Counted from the stretch's first letter, positions 33,269-42,708 are shown. The stretch: DNA of 64,000 nt from Streptomyces sp. NBC_00461 (GCF_036013935.1 NZ_CP107902.1:5241001-5305000), one strand, 5' to 3'. Made by a program: numbers and translations. Notes: a model not told the origin generated them from the letters alone.

Positions 33269-34981
33269 TCAGACGGACGCGGGGACCGGCGCGGTGGGGC
33301 GGGAGGCCAGGTAGGTGCGGGTGCCCTTGCCGGGCGTCTTACGGCCCAGATGCCCCGCGGCCACCAGCTGCCTCAGCAGGGGGGCGGTCTCCGGTGCCCG
33401 GCAGCGCGGGTCGGCCTGGAGCCGGCGCTGCACCTCCAGAGCCACATCGGCGCCGACCGTGTCGAGCAGCCGTACCGGACCGATCGGCTGGCCGCCCACG
33501 GTCCGCGCGGTCGCGTCCAGCGCCGCGGTCGTCGTCTCGCCCGCGTCCAGCAGTTCGAGAGCCTGGTTCAGATACGGGAAGAGCAGCGCGTTGACGATGA
33601 AACCGGCCCGGTCGCCGCACTGCACGGTCTGCTTGCCGAGCCGTTCGGCCACCGCGCGGGCACGGGCCAGGCTGTGCTTGCTGGTGCCCTTCGCCGGGAC
33701 CAGCTCCACCAGGCGCATCACCGCAGCCGGGTTGAAGAAGTGCAGGCCCAGCACGTCCGCGGGACGGCCCGCCGGCTCGGTGCAGGCGGCCACCGGCAGG
33801 CTGGAGGTGGACGTGGCCAGCAGGGTGCGCGGCGCGCAGACCGCGCCCAGCTCGGCGAAGAGCCGCCGCTTGACCTCCAGGTCCTCCACCACGGCCTCGA
33901 CGACGATGTCCACCGTGCCCAGCACCGAGCGGTCCGCGGTCGCCCTGAAGCCGCCCCGCCCTCCCTCCTCGTCGGTGCGCCCCAGCGCGAACTCCACGCG
34001 TTCCGCGGCGCCTTGTGCCTTCTCCTCGGTCCGGGCCAGCAGTGTGGTGTCGAAGCCGCCGCGCACGAAGGACTCCGCGATGCCGGTGGCCATGGTCCCG
34101 GAGCCCACGACCACCACCCGGCGGCCGGGCGCGGCGGTCGGCTCGGCCGGCCGGCGCGGCCCCTCGCCCAGGTCGTGGCGGTGGAAGCCGTGGCCCGTCT
34201 TGCGGCCGAGCGCGCCCCGGGCGATCAGTTCGTCGAGGACCGGGGCCGGCGCCGGGTGCCCGTCGGCCGTCTCGGTGAGGCGGGAGAGCAGGTCGCGTGC
34301 CGTGTCCAGGCCGATCGCGTCCAGCACGGCCAGCGGACCCTCGCGCCAGCCGCAGCCCAGCCGCAGCGCGGTGTCGATGTCCTCGGCGGTGGCGTATCCG
34401 TCGTGGACCATCCACGCGGCCCGGTTCAGCAGGCCGAGCAGCAGGCCGGGGGCGAGCGAGCCCGGCCGGTCGACGACCTGGTGCGCCGTGATTCCGGCCG
34501 CCGTCAGTATCTGTTCCACCCGCTCGGCCGCCGCATCCCCGGCGCCGGGAGCGCGGGCGATCTCCACGGCGTCCAGGTCGTCCGCGCGCAGGAAGCGCAG
34601 CGCGAACAGGTCCGGGCCCGCGGCCTCTTCGAGGTCGGCGAGCGGCGTGGTCAGCGCGGTGGTGAGCACCGGGGTACCGGGCCTGATGCGCTGTCGCACC
34701 TTGGCCAGCACCAGCCGCTTCAGTGCCGCCGGTTCCGGTACCGCCTCGATGACCAGGTCGGCCGCGGTGACCCCCGCCGGGAAGCGGGTCACCGTGCGGG
34801 GGCGCTCGGACGGGCTCAGTTCCTGGGCGCGGACCAGGGCCGCCGGGTCGTCGTCGACGCCGACGACGGTGAGCCCCGCGCCGGCCAGTCGGCGCACCAG
34901 GGTCAGTCCGGTGCCGCCCAGACCGACGACGGCCACGGTGTACGGGGACGGCGCGGGGGCGCCGTCCGGCTGATCGGGCAT
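33269..34981 (-). CDS. Double-module 3-hydroxyacyl-CoA dehydrogenase
   Basis: A 570-residue protein made of two tandem 3-hydroxyacyl-CoA dehydrogenase units; a single enzyme is usually about 285-290 residues. The first unit opens VAVVGLGGTGLTLVRRLAGAG and is divergent in its active-site region. The second, from about residue 285, opens VVVVGSGTMATGIAESFVRGG and keeps STSSLPV, LHFFNPAAVMRLVELV and DRAGFIVN, so it should be active with NAD(P)H. The enzyme would interconvert 3-keto- and 3-hydroxyacyl thioesters on the growing chain. The first unit may be structural or bind another acyl group. Confidence 0.88.
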   Translation of the reverse strand: MPDQPDGAPAPSPYTVAVVGLGGTGLTLVRRLAGAGLTVVGVDDDPAALVRAQELSPSERPRTVTRFPAGVTAADLVIEAVPEPAALKRLVLAKVRQRIRPGTPVLTTALTTPLADLEEAAGPDLFALRFLRADDLDAVEIARAPGAGDAAAERVEQILTAAGITAHQVVDRPGSLAPGLLLGLLNRAAWMVHDGYATAEDIDTALRLGCGWREGPLAVLDAIGLDTARDLLSRLTETADGHPAPAPVLDELIARGALGRKTGHGFHRHDLGEGPRRPAEPTAAPGRRVVVVGSGTMATGIAESFVRGGFDTTLLARTEEKAQGAAERVEFALGRTDEEGGRGGFRATADRSVLGTVDIVVEAVVEDLEVKRRLFAELGAVCAPRTLLATSTSSLPVAACTEPAGRPADVLGLHFFNPAAVMRLVELVPAKGTSKHSLARARAVAERLGKQTVQCGDRAGFIVNALLFPYLNQALELLDAGETTTAALDATARTVGGQPIGPVRLLDTVGADVALEVQRRLQADPRCRAPETAPLLRQLVAAGHLGRKTPGKGTRTYLASRPTAPVPASV

Positions 34982-35015
34982 GGTGTGCTCCTGCTTGTCG
35001 AGGGAGGACGTGCGG

Positions 35016-35981
35016 TCAGTAGCGGCTGCCGGTGGCGGCGGGGGCGGTGTCCAGGTCCCGCACATCCCGCTCGGTCAGGCGCAGTTCGGCCGCCGCCAGG
35101 TTGTCCGCCAGATAGCGGGGCTGTTTGGTGCCGGGGACGGGGACGACGTGGTCGCCCTGGGCGAGGGTCCAGGCCAGGGCGACCTGGGCGGCGGTGGCGC
35201 CGTGCCGGGCGGCGACCTTCTCCACCGCGTGCGTGATGCGCAGGTTGGCGGTGAACGCCGTCCCCGCGAAACGGGGGTTGGTGGCCCGGAAGTCGCCGGC
35301 CTCGAAGTCCTCGGGCCGGGTGTAGCGGCCGGTGAGGAAACCCCGGCCCAGCGGTGCGAACGGCACGAAGGCGGCGCCGTGTTCGGCGCACCAGCCGGAG
35401 ATCCCGGAGTCGGGGTCGAGCGGTTCCCTTGTCCACAGGGACAGTTCGGACTGCACCGCCGCCACCGGATGGACGCGGTGGGCGGCGTCGGCCTGCTCCC
35501 GGGTCACCTCCGACAGCCCGAGGTGGCGCACCTTGCCCGCGCGCACCAGCTCGGACAGCGCGCCCCAGGACTCCTCCAGCGGTACGGCGGGGTCGACGCG
35601 GTGCAGGTAGTACAGGTCGATGACGTCGACGCCGAGCCGCCTCAGGGAGGCGTCGGCCGAGCGCCGGATGTGCTCGCGGGAACCGTCGCGGCTCAGGGTG
35701 CGGGTGGTGAGGTCGTCCACGACGATGCCGGTCTTGGTCGCGACCACGGCGTCGCCACGGCGTCCGGCGAGGGCGCGGCCGACGAGGATCTCGTTGTGAC
35801 CCGCGCCGTAGGCGTCGGCCGTGTCCAGCAGAACCGGCCCGGCGTCCAGGGCTTGCCGGATCACCGCGACCGAGACCGTGTCGTCGCGCTGGGACTCGGC
35901 ATAGCCCCAGCTCATTCCCATGCACCCGAGGCCGACGGGGTGGACGTCGAATCCGGTCGGGCCGAGGCCACGCGTGTTCAC
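35016..35981 (-). CDS. Aldo/keto reductase
   Basis: A 321-residue AKR with the catalytic tetrad visible: DTADAYG (Asp, Tyr), VVATKTG (Lys) and YYLHRVD (His). The C-terminal cofactor region reads VPVPGTKQPRYLADN. GTG 35981 with GGAAG upstream is preferred over a start 17 codons earlier. It is part of the ten-gene operon and probably reduces a carbonyl of the product or an intermediate with NADPH. A related AKR (61859), sharing the [14 protein letters not shown] region, is encoded 26 kb away. Confidence 0.92.
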   Translation of the reverse strand: MNTRGLGPTGFDVHPVGLGCMGMSWGYAESQRDDTVSVAVIRQALDAGPVLLDTADAYGAGHNEILVGRALAGRRGDAVVATKTGIVVDDLTTRTLSRDGSREHIRRSADASLRRLGVDVIDLYYLHRVDPAVPLEESWGALSELVRAGKVRHLGLSEVTREQADAAHRVHPVAAVQSELSLWTREPLDPDSGISGWCAEHGAAFVPFAPLGRGFLTGRYTRPEDFEAGDFRATNPRFAGTAFTANLRITHAVEKVAARHGATAAQVALAWTLAQGDHVVPVPGTKQPRYLADNLAAAELRLTERDVRDLDTAPAATGSRY

Positions 35982-36042
35982 GTGAACTTCCTTCCTGTCA
36001 GGGGGGATTGGAGGGGCCGGGGTGCGGGACACCCCGGCCCCG

Positions 36043-37287
36043 TCAGGCCGCGGCGGTGAGGACCAGGGCGGCGTTGTGCCCCCCGAACCCGAGGGACGTG
36101 CTCGCGGCGACGCTCATCCGCCGGTGCCGCGCCGCGCCGGTGACGACGTCGATGTCGACGTCGATCGCCGGGTCCAGCGACTCGACGTTGGCGGTGGGCG
36201 GCATGGCGCCGTGGTACAGCGCCAGCGCGGTGTACGCGGCCTCCACGGCACCCGCCGCGGCGAGGGTGTGGCCGGTGACGCCCTTGGTGGAGGTGACCGC
36301 CGCGCGGTCGCCGAGCACCGAGTGCAGGGCACGGGCCTCCGTGAGGTCGTTCATCGGGGTGGACGTGCCGTGTGCGTTGACGTGCTCCACTTCGTCGGGG
36401 AGCACTCCGGCGTCGTCCAGGGCGGCCCGCAGCGCCCGCGCCAGGCCCTCGCCCTGCGGGTGCGGGGCGGTGGCGTGGTGCGCGTCGGACGTGGCGCTGA
36501 AGCCGGCGATGTCCGCATAGCGCCGGGCGCCCCGGGCGGTGGCGTCGGCGCACCGTTCCAGTACCAGGATCGCCGAGCCCTCGCCGGCCACGAAGCCGTC
36601 CCGGTCCGCCGCGAACGGGCGGGACGCCGCGGCCGGTTGGTCGGTACGGCCCGACAGCGCGCCCATCCGGGACAGCCCGTTGAGCGTGCCGGGGCTGATC
36701 GCCGACTCGGTGCCACCGGCCAGGACCACGTCGCACAGCCCCGACAGCAGCCATTCGCGGGCCGTGCCGATCGCGGACGCCCCCGACGCGCACGCGGTCG
36801 CCGTGACCAGGCTGGGACCGTGGATGCGCAGGTCCATCGCGACGTATCCGGCGACCATGTTGACCATGCTCATGGGGATCATCAGCGCCGACACGTCCTC
36901 GGGGGTGCCCTCCGAGTACGTGCGCAGCTGCTTCTCCAGGGTGGCCGCGCCGCCCAGCGAGTTGCCGATGACCACACCCACCCGGGTGCAGTCCCAGGAC
37001 CCGGTGTCCAGGCCGGAGTCGGCGACCGCCTGCCGGGCGCTGACCACGGCGAGCTGGGTGAAGCGGTCCAGCTTCCAGGCGGTGCGCCGGCCCAGCTCGG
37101 CCGTGGGGTCGAAGCCGGGAACCCGACAGGAGATGTCGACCTTCTCGCCCTTCAGCTCGGGGTCGGTGGCCCCTGCGGAGACGCCGGACAGCACCCGCCG
37201 CCAGTTCTCCTCGACTCCGATGCCGGCCGGTGTGACCAGGCCCATGCCGGTGACCGCGACTCCGCGGCCCCGGGCCACGCCGCTCAC
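36043..37287 (-). CDS. Beta-ketoacyl-ACP synthase II (FabF-like)
   Basis: A 414-residue KAS II. The active-site Cys is in TATACASGASA, the two His are in NAHGTSTPMND and TGHTLAAAGAVE, and STSLGFGGHNA closes the fold, so the catalytic triad is complete. It performs decarboxylative condensation of malonyl-ACP with an acyl-ACP. No chain-length-factor partner is present, which argues for FAS-like elongation rather than an aromatic type II polyketide. The GTG start overlaps the TGA of the KAS III-ACP gene (GTGA), so the two are translationally coupled. Confidence 0.94.
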   Translation of the reverse strand: MSGVARGRGVAVTGMGLVTPAGIGVEENWRRVLSGVSAGATDPELKGEKVDISCRVPGFDPTAELGRRTAWKLDRFTQLAVVSARQAVADSGLDTGSWDCTRVGVVIGNSLGGAATLEKQLRTYSEGTPEDVSALMIPMSMVNMVAGYVAMDLRIHGPSLVTATACASGASAIGTAREWLLSGLCDVVLAGGTESAISPGTLNGLSRMGALSGRTDQPAAASRPFAADRDGFVAGEGSAILVLERCADATARGARRYADIAGFSATSDAHHATAPHPQGEGLARALRAALDDAGVLPDEVEHVNAHGTSTPMNDLTEARALHSVLGDRAAVTSTKGVTGHTLAAAGAVEAAYTALALYHGAMPPTANVESLDPAIDVDIDVVTGAARHRRMSVAASTSLGFGGHNAALVLTAAA

Positions 37288-38591
37288 GCCTGATCCGCCT
37301 TCGCACGGATCACGGCGACGGCCTCGTCCAGGGTGAACGCGGACTTCAGCTCGCCCTCCTGCAGGACGATGTCCATCTCCTTGCGCAGGATCAGGCTCAG
37401 CTCCACGAGGATCAGGGAGTCGATCTCCAGCTCGTCGAAGGTGGCGCCGGAGAGCAGCTCCGCCTCGTCGAGGCCGAACTTCTCGCTGATCAGGGCGGAG
37501 ACGCGGTGCTTGAGGGTTTCCTGGATCTTGATGACGGGAGTGCTCATGGTGGTTTCCTCTCGTTGTTCGTTCTCGGGGTTCTCGTTGAGGTCGGTCGGTT
37601 CCAGGGCCGGCCAGACCAGCGCGGCCGAGCCCCAGGTGAGGCCGCCGCCGAAGCCGGTGAGGAGCACGCGGTGGCCGGGCTGCAGGTCGCCGTCGGCGGC
37701 GGCGTCACGCAGGGCGAGCGGGATCGAGGCGGCGACGGTGTTGCCGACCCGGTCCAGGTTGGCCACGATCTGCTTCTCCTCCAGGCCGAGTTGCTCGCCC
37801 ACGGCGTTGAGGATGCGGATGTTGGCCTGGTGCGCCACGACCTTGTCCACCTCGGCGGGAGTCCAGCCGATCCGGTCGAGGAGGGTCTGCGAGGAACGGC
37901 TCATGTTCAGCACGGCCTGGGTGAACACGGGCCGGCCGTCCATGGTGAAGAAGTGGTCCCCGGCGCCCGGGGGTTCGGGCGCGGAGCGCTGCCGGGAACC
38001 TCCGGCGCGTACGGTGATCAGGTCGCCGCCCGAGCCGTCGCTGCCCAGGTCGAAGCCGAGCAGCGCGCCCGGCTCGTCCGCCTCGCCCGCCCGCAGGACC
38101 ACGGCTCCGGCTCCGTCGCCGAAGATGGCCCGGGTGGTGCGGTCGGCCGGGTCGAGGATGGTGGAGAAGGTGTCCGCTCCGATCACCAGGGCCCGTTCGG
38201 CGAGCCCCGCGGTGATCATGGAGGACGCGGCGGCCAGCGCGTACACGAACCCGGTGCACACGGCGGACAGGTCGAAGGCGGGCACCGTCCCGAGCCCGAG
38301 CCGGTGGGCGACGTCCGGCGCGGTGGCCGGGCACGGCCGGTCCGGTGTGCTGGTGGCCAGCACGACCAGGTCCACGTCGCTGCGACGGGCCGAGGCCAGC
38401 GCATCCCGTCCGGCCGCCACCGCGAGGTCGGAGGTGGCCTCGCCCGGGGCGACGACATGACGCCGACCGATCCCGGTCCGGGTACGGATCCACCGGTCGG
38501 AGGTGTCCAGCCGCTCCGCCAACTCCTCATTGGACACGGCCCTCTCCGGCAGAGCACCACCCAGACCGCACAGCACCGCGGCGCGGCTCAT
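37284..38591 (-). CDS. KAS III - acyl carrier protein fusion
   Basis: One uninterrupted frame of 435 residues. Residues 1 to about 330 are a FabH-type KAS III with the active Cys in DLSAVCTGFVYAL, VAHQANIRI (His) and VGNTVAASIP (Asn). A hydrophilic linker (EPTDLNENPENEQREE) leads into an 87-residue ACP from Met349, with the phosphopantetheine Ser in LEIDSLILVEL. The linker DNA also contains GAGAGG 6 bases before the ATG at 37547, so free ACP may be made as well. KAS III and ACP are normally separate proteins. A lost stop codon cannot be excluded, but no stop is near in the other frames either. Confidence 0.9.
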   Translation of the reverse strand: MSRAAVLCGLGGALPERAVSNEELAERLDTSDRWIRTRTGIGRRHVVAPGEATSDLAVAAGRDALASARRSDVDLVVLATSTPDRPCPATAPDVAHRLGLGTVPAFDLSAVCTGFVYALAAASSMITAGLAERALVIGADTFSTILDPADRTTRAIFGDGAGAVVLRAGEADEPGALLGFDLGSDGSGGDLITVRAGGSRQRSAPEPPGAGDHFFTMDGRPVFTQAVLNMSRSSQTLLDRIGWTPAEVDKVVAHQANIRILNAVGEQLGLEEKQIVANLDRVGNTVAASIPLALRDAAADGDLQPGHRVLLTGFGGGLTWGSAALVWPALEPTDLNENPENEQREETTMSTPVIKIQETLKHRVSALISEKFGLDEAELLSGATFDELEIDSLILVELSLILRKEMDIVLQEGELKSAFTLDEAVAVIRAKADQA

Positions 38592-40276
38592 GAGGCCAGC
38601 TCCTCGGCATCGTCGGCCGTACGGGTGGAGGACACCGCCAGGGTCGTCAGCCGGGTGCCCGGGGCGTCCGGGACCTGAGGGGTCCGCACCGTGCCGCCCG
38701 CCCGGAAGCTGCTCCCCGCCCTGCGCAGTGCCGTACGCACGGCGGCCGGTTCAGGGGCGACGATCGCCGCCACATGTCCGTCGGGGCGGACCACGAGGGC
38801 CCTCGGGGTGGTGCCGAGCAGTGGGGTGAAGCCCGGCCAGGCGGAGATGTCCCGTACCGGTACACCGTCGGGGGCGGCCCTCGACACGGACTGGCGGGTG
38901 GCCAGCCAGGTGGCGTCCTGGCGTTCGCCCGCCCAGAGCAGCAGCGTCAGCCGCGCCGGGTCGATCGAGGGCCAGCGTTCGGCGCCCGGCTGGGGCTCGT
39001 CGTGCGCGGCGAACACCGGCAGCCGGTCGCCGACGCGGATCCTGCTGGTCAGCCCCGGCAGCGTGTCGCGCAGGGACTCGGCCGGCCGGTAGCTGACGTC
39101 GTGCTGCGCCATCAGCGGGGCGCCGAACCGCTGCAGCACTCCGGTCCGGTGGGCCAGCCGTACGGTGGCGTCGCGCAGGGCGAGTTCGTGGCGCCGCTTG
39201 AACAGCCCCCAGCTGGTCTGCTTGGCGGTGGTCAGCACGATGCGCTCCGCGGCCAGGTGGCGGTCGCTGTCGTAGGTGTCGAGGATGCCTGGTTCGAAGG
39301 CGCCCTTGACCACGCCTGCCAGCTTCCAGGCGAGGTTGACCGCGTCCTGGATGCCGGTGTTCATGCCCTGCGCGCCGGCCGCGCTGAACACATGGGCGGC
39401 GTCGCCCGCGAGGAAGACCCGGCCCGCGCGCATGGTCTCGGCCACCCGGCGCCGTGCCCGGAAGATGGTGGACCAGTCGAGCTCGCCGACGATGCCGGGC
39501 CGCGGGGAACGCTCGTCGACGAACCGCTGGAACAGCTCCGGCGGCGGCCCCTGCTCCTCGCGCCAGTCCGGCACGCTGATGGCGAGCCGGTACCGGCCGC
39601 CGCCGAAGGGGGCGATTCCCAGAGCGCCGGAGCGGGAGTAGCCGTACACCAGCGCGTGCTGGTCCAGGTCGCCGGCCACGGGACCGTCACCGATCGCGAA
39701 CAGCACGTCGTTGCCGGTGCCCAGCAGCTCGATCCCGGCGAGGCGGCGGACCGCGCTGCGCGCACCGTCCGCGCCGATCACCCAGTCCGCCTCGACATGA
39801 TCGGTGCGCCCGTCGGCCCGCTGCACCTGAGCGACCGGCCGGGACCCCGAGGTGTCGAGCCCGGTGAGGGAGCCGAACTCGATCTCGCCGCCGTACGCGG
39901 CCAGCCGGGTGCGGATCACCTCCTCGGTGGTGTCCTGCGGGACGACCACGCCGAAGGGGTACGGGGTGTCGGAGAGCCGGCTCATCTCGATGGAGCCGAG
40001 GTGCCGCTTGTCGGAGTAGTACTGCACCGAGTCCAGCCGGTTGCCCAGCTCGATCAGCGGCTCGGAGGCGCCGATACGGCCGAGGAGTTCCAGGCTGCGC
40101 GGCCAGACGACGCTGGCCCGGGAGTGCTGGACGGGGCCGGCGGCCGAGTCGTCGATCAGCCGGACCGGAACACCCTGCGCGAGCAGTTCGGTGGCCAGCA
40201 CCAGTCCCACGGGGCCGGCGCCCACGACGAGGACGGGACGCCGCTCACCGGGGCCCTCGCGCTGAGGGAACGTCAT
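38588..40276 (-). CDS. FAD-dependent aromatic-hydroxylase-type monooxygenase
   Basis: A 562-residue class A flavoprotein monooxygenase of the PheA/TfdB/RdmE group. Motifs are VVGAGPVGLVLATELL (FAD Rossmann), VIGADGARSAVRRLAG (DG motif) and FLAGDAAHVFSAAGAQGMNTGIQDAVNLAWKL (GD motif region), plus a C-terminal thioredoxin-like domain. It would hydroxylate or epoxidise an electron-rich ring or perform a Baeyer-Villiger-like step, using NAD(P)H and oxygen. Its ATG is 4 bases inside the downstream operon order (overlap with the KAS III-ACP start). It shows that the product is oxidatively tailored. Confidence 0.92.
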   Translation of the reverse strand: MTFPQREGPGERRPVLVVGAGPVGLVLATELLAQGVPVRLIDDSAAGPVQHSRASVVWPRSLELLGRIGASEPLIELGNRLDSVQYYSDKRHLGSIEMSRLSDTPYPFGVVVPQDTTEEVIRTRLAAYGGEIEFGSLTGLDTSGSRPVAQVQRADGRTDHVEADWVIGADGARSAVRRLAGIELLGTGNDVLFAIGDGPVAGDLDQHALVYGYSRSGALGIAPFGGGRYRLAISVPDWREEQGPPPELFQRFVDERSPRPGIVGELDWSTIFRARRRVAETMRAGRVFLAGDAAHVFSAAGAQGMNTGIQDAVNLAWKLAGVVKGAFEPGILDTYDSDRHLAAERIVLTTAKQTSWGLFKRRHELALRDATVRLAHRTGVLQRFGAPLMAQHDVSYRPAESLRDTLPGLTSRIRVGDRLPVFAAHDEPQPGAERWPSIDPARLTLLLWAGERQDATWLATRQSVSRAAPDGVPVRDISAWPGFTPLLGTTPRALVVRPDGHVAAIVAPEPAAVRTALRRAGSSFRAGGTVRTPQVPDAPGTRLTTLAVSSTRTADDAEELAS

Positions 40277-40325
40277 GACAGTACCTTTCGGGGAAGTCGG
40301 AACAGGGTGGGAAATTCCGGGCGGT

Positions 40326-41366
40326 TCAGGTCCGTCGCACCACGACCGCGCTCCACGTGAACCCGGCGCCCGCGCTCAGCACCGCGGCGTACTCTCCGCG
40401 TTCGAGGCGGTGCGGGCCGGTGTCCGCGGACAGGGCGGCCAGGTTGGACAGCAGGTCACCGGCGCCGAGATGACCGGTGTTCTCGCCCAGGTCGGCCAGG
40501 GGCGCGTCGGTGACCTCGGCGACGGCGGGGCCGTACACCTTCAGTGCGGTGGCCCGGCCGAGCCGCGGCAGCAGTACGGCGCTCAGCCGATGCCCGCCGG
40601 TGCCGATGCCCGCCTCGGTCAGCGCGGCGGCCAGGACGGCCGTGGTCTCCTGGCGCAGCCGGTCGAGGAAGCGCTGTTTGCCGTGCTCGGCGAGGAACGC
40701 CTTCTTGGTGCGGCGGACGTCCACGGCCACGCTGCGGATGTGGGGTGCCGGGTGGAAGGCACCGGTGTCACGGTGGGCGCTCTCCAGCTCCGGCGCCGCT
40801 CGTGTGTGCAGGGCGCACAGGGTGAGCGCGCCCTCCGGGACGCCCGTGGGGCCGGCGCCGACGACGGCCGCGGTGGCACCGTCGCCGTACCAGACGCCGT
40901 AGTCACCGCCCCACCGGTCGAAACCCGGCGGTGCGAAACGGTCGGCTGTGGTCACCAGGACCGGGCCGTCACCGGGCCGCGCGGCGAGCTGGTGCGCTGC
41001 CGTGCGCAGGGCTGCCGCCGCGCCGTTGCACATCTGCTGGACGCCGGTCGGGATCGCGTTCAGGGCGCCGATCCGGGCGGCCACGTAGTGCGCGGGCGAC
41101 CAGAAGTCGTGGCCCTGGTGGTAGGTCCAGGCGTGCAGGACGGCGGCGAGGTCACCGGCGGGGACACCGGCCCGGGACAGGGCGTGCCGGGCGGCACGCA
41201 CCGCCATCTGAGGCGCGGACAGGTCGGGGGAGGCGGGCAGTTGCCCGTAGCCCATCGCGTCCGCCTCGTCGGTGGTCACCCGGCCGGTGTCCAGCGCGTC
41301 CGCCGTCTTCTCGGTGGTGGGCGGCAGCCACTCGGCGGGCGCGAGCCATATGTCGTCGGGGGTCAT
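40326..41366 (-). CDS. Non-canonical KAS III-like acyltransferase
   Basis: A 346-residue thiolase-fold protein of the KAS III/CerJ-like group. The nucleophile Cys is in VQQMCNGAAAALR. The usual HQxN segment is missing: the region reads VLLPRLGRATALKVYG, while ENTGHLGAGDLLSN keeps a His/Asn pair near the end. Such proteins often transfer acyl groups (C-O or C-N bond formation) instead of making C-C bonds. It overlaps by 4 bases the second AfsA-type gene, so the two products probably act together on one substrate. Confidence 0.82.
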   Translation of the reverse strand: MTPDDIWLAPAEWLPPTTEKTADALDTGRVTTDEADAMGYGQLPASPDLSAPQMAVRAARHALSRAGVPAGDLAAVLHAWTYHQGHDFWSPAHYVAARIGALNAIPTGVQQMCNGAAAALRTAAHQLAARPGDGPVLVTTADRFAPPGFDRWGGDYGVWYGDGATAAVVGAGPTGVPEGALTLCALHTRAAPELESAHRDTGAFHPAPHIRSVAVDVRRTKKAFLAEHGKQRFLDRLRQETTAVLAAALTEAGIGTGGHRLSAVLLPRLGRATALKVYGPAVAEVTDAPLADLGENTGHLGAGDLLSNLAALSADTGPHRLERGEYAAVLSAGAGFTWSAVVVRRT

Positions 41367-42412
41367 ACGCACTCCTCGCCGTCGAGCAGCGGGACGCCCG
41401 TCGACGCCGTGGTCGTGTGCATCCGGCCGGAGGCGATGACGTCGCCGTCCTGCTCGAAGTCGATGTGGAAGGTCCTGAGGTCGGGCAGCATCAGGCTGAG
41501 GTTGTCCTCGTGCGCGTACGGCTCGGTCTTGCGGATGTGCACCGTCGTGGGGGCGTCCAGCTCGGCGTAGCGGAGGAAGGAGAACTCGAAGCCGGCCACC
41601 GTGCTGCGGCTGACCGAGGCGCCCCACAGGTCGGACACGCCGAGCATGCACAGCTGGCGGGCGGCCTCCATGAGCACCATGCCGGGCACGTGGTCCTGGC
41701 CGTGGTCGAACATGCTGCGGTTCTCCAGCGGGACCCGTACGGTCGCGGTGGCGTTGTCGCTGCCCACGGTGGCGGAGCTGAGCACGACGTTCGCCGGGTC
41801 GCTGCGGCCGACCAGGTGCGGGTCGACGTAGGCGCTCTGGCGGGGCAGGTCCTTGAACGGCACCAGCGGCCGGCCGCGGCCCTGCAGGCGGACCGTGTCG
41901 TACACCTCGGCGGGGATGTAGCCGACGTCCATGTGGACGAAGCCGAGGCAGCGCTGGGCGAGCTTCATGTCGATGCCGAAGGACAGCCGGCGCACATCGC
42001 CGGGGGTGCCGCGGCGGTTGCTGGTGCGCACCGAGATCCGCAGCTCGCCGGGCTGCTCCTGCTGCGGGAGGGTGAGCAGCCCCGGCAGCTCCATCGACCA
42101 GGACCGCAGCAGGAACTTGCTCTTGCGCGAGACCCCGGCGTACTCGTGGCCGCCGTAGGTCTCGGCCTGCCGGCAGCACTCCAGCAGCAGCATCGGGTCC
42201 GGGCTGCCGAGCCGTGAGGTGTTCTCGGTGTAGTAGGCGTGCAGCGGGGGCAGTTGCGCGGCGGCGAGATATTCCTCCTCGCCGGTCTTGCGGGCGTCCG
42301 TGAGGAATACCTCGGAAAGCGCCCAACGGTGCAGCAGAGAGCGGTCCACGGTGCGCATGAATTCGAGGTTCGCCGCACCCGGCAGGCAGGCCTTCTTCTC
42401 ATTGGAGGTCAT
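41363..42412 (-). CDS. Second AfsA-fold (double hot-dog) protein
   Basis: A 349-residue protein with two AfsA-type hot-dog repeats but clearly diverged from the ScbA-like gene at 31552. The recognisable segments are TVDRSLLHRWALSEVFLTDARKTGEEEY, and FDHGQDHVPGMVLMEAARQLCML in the second repeat. In known cases such proteins condense a beta-ketoacyl thioester with a glycerol-type phosphate or act as dehydratases. ATG 42412 is chosen; an ATG 12 codons earlier exists. Being inside the biosynthetic operon, it is more likely part of product assembly than of signalling. Confidence 0.8.
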   Translation of the reverse strand: MTSNEKKACLPGAANLEFMRTVDRSLLHRWALSEVFLTDARKTGEEEYLAAAQLPPLHAYYTENTSRLGSPDPMLLLECCRQAETYGGHEYAGVSRKSKFLLRSWSMELPGLLTLPQQEQPGELRISVRTSNRRGTPGDVRRLSFGIDMKLAQRCLGFVHMDVGYIPAEVYDTVRLQGRGRPLVPFKDLPRQSAYVDPHLVGRSDPANVVLSSATVGSDNATATVRVPLENRSMFDHGQDHVPGMVLMEAARQLCMLGVSDLWGASVSRSTVAGFEFSFLRYAELDAPTTVHIRKTEPYAHEDNLSLMLPDLRTFHIDFEQDGDVIASGRMHTTTASTGVPLLDGEECV

Positions 42413-42479
42413 GGGGATCCAATTCCCTTTTCTCTCGCGTGATTTCATTGTCGGGGGAGGTGGCAAAGCGCTCACTAAA

Positions 42480-42504
42480 AGCGAACTCAAGGGGGCTGTT
42501 CGCT
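42480..42504 (-). promoter_or_regulatory. Hairpin with CTTGAGT motif upstream of AfsA-fold gene
   Basis: AGCGAAC and GTTCGCT form a 7-bp stem that ends in the stop codon of the epsilon-subunit gene. On the minus strand the loop side reads CTTGAGTTCGC, and TTTAGTG follows 11 bases later. That is the spacing of SARP-bound direct repeats, so an internal promoter for the genes downstream is possible. Confidence 0.35.
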
Positions 42505-42708
42505 AGACCACCCAGGCCAGCGGACTGCGATAGCCGTTGCCGGCCCGGTCCCAGCTCGCGCGGGGTGCGCACGGCTCGGCGACAGCGTCGTCGGCTGCCT
42601 CGGCGCGAGCCCGCAGTACGGTCAACACGGCCATCAGCGCGCCCAGTTCGTCGGGTGTGGGGTCGCCGCGCACCACACGGAAGGCGGCCTCGCGCAACAC
42701 GTCGGCGC

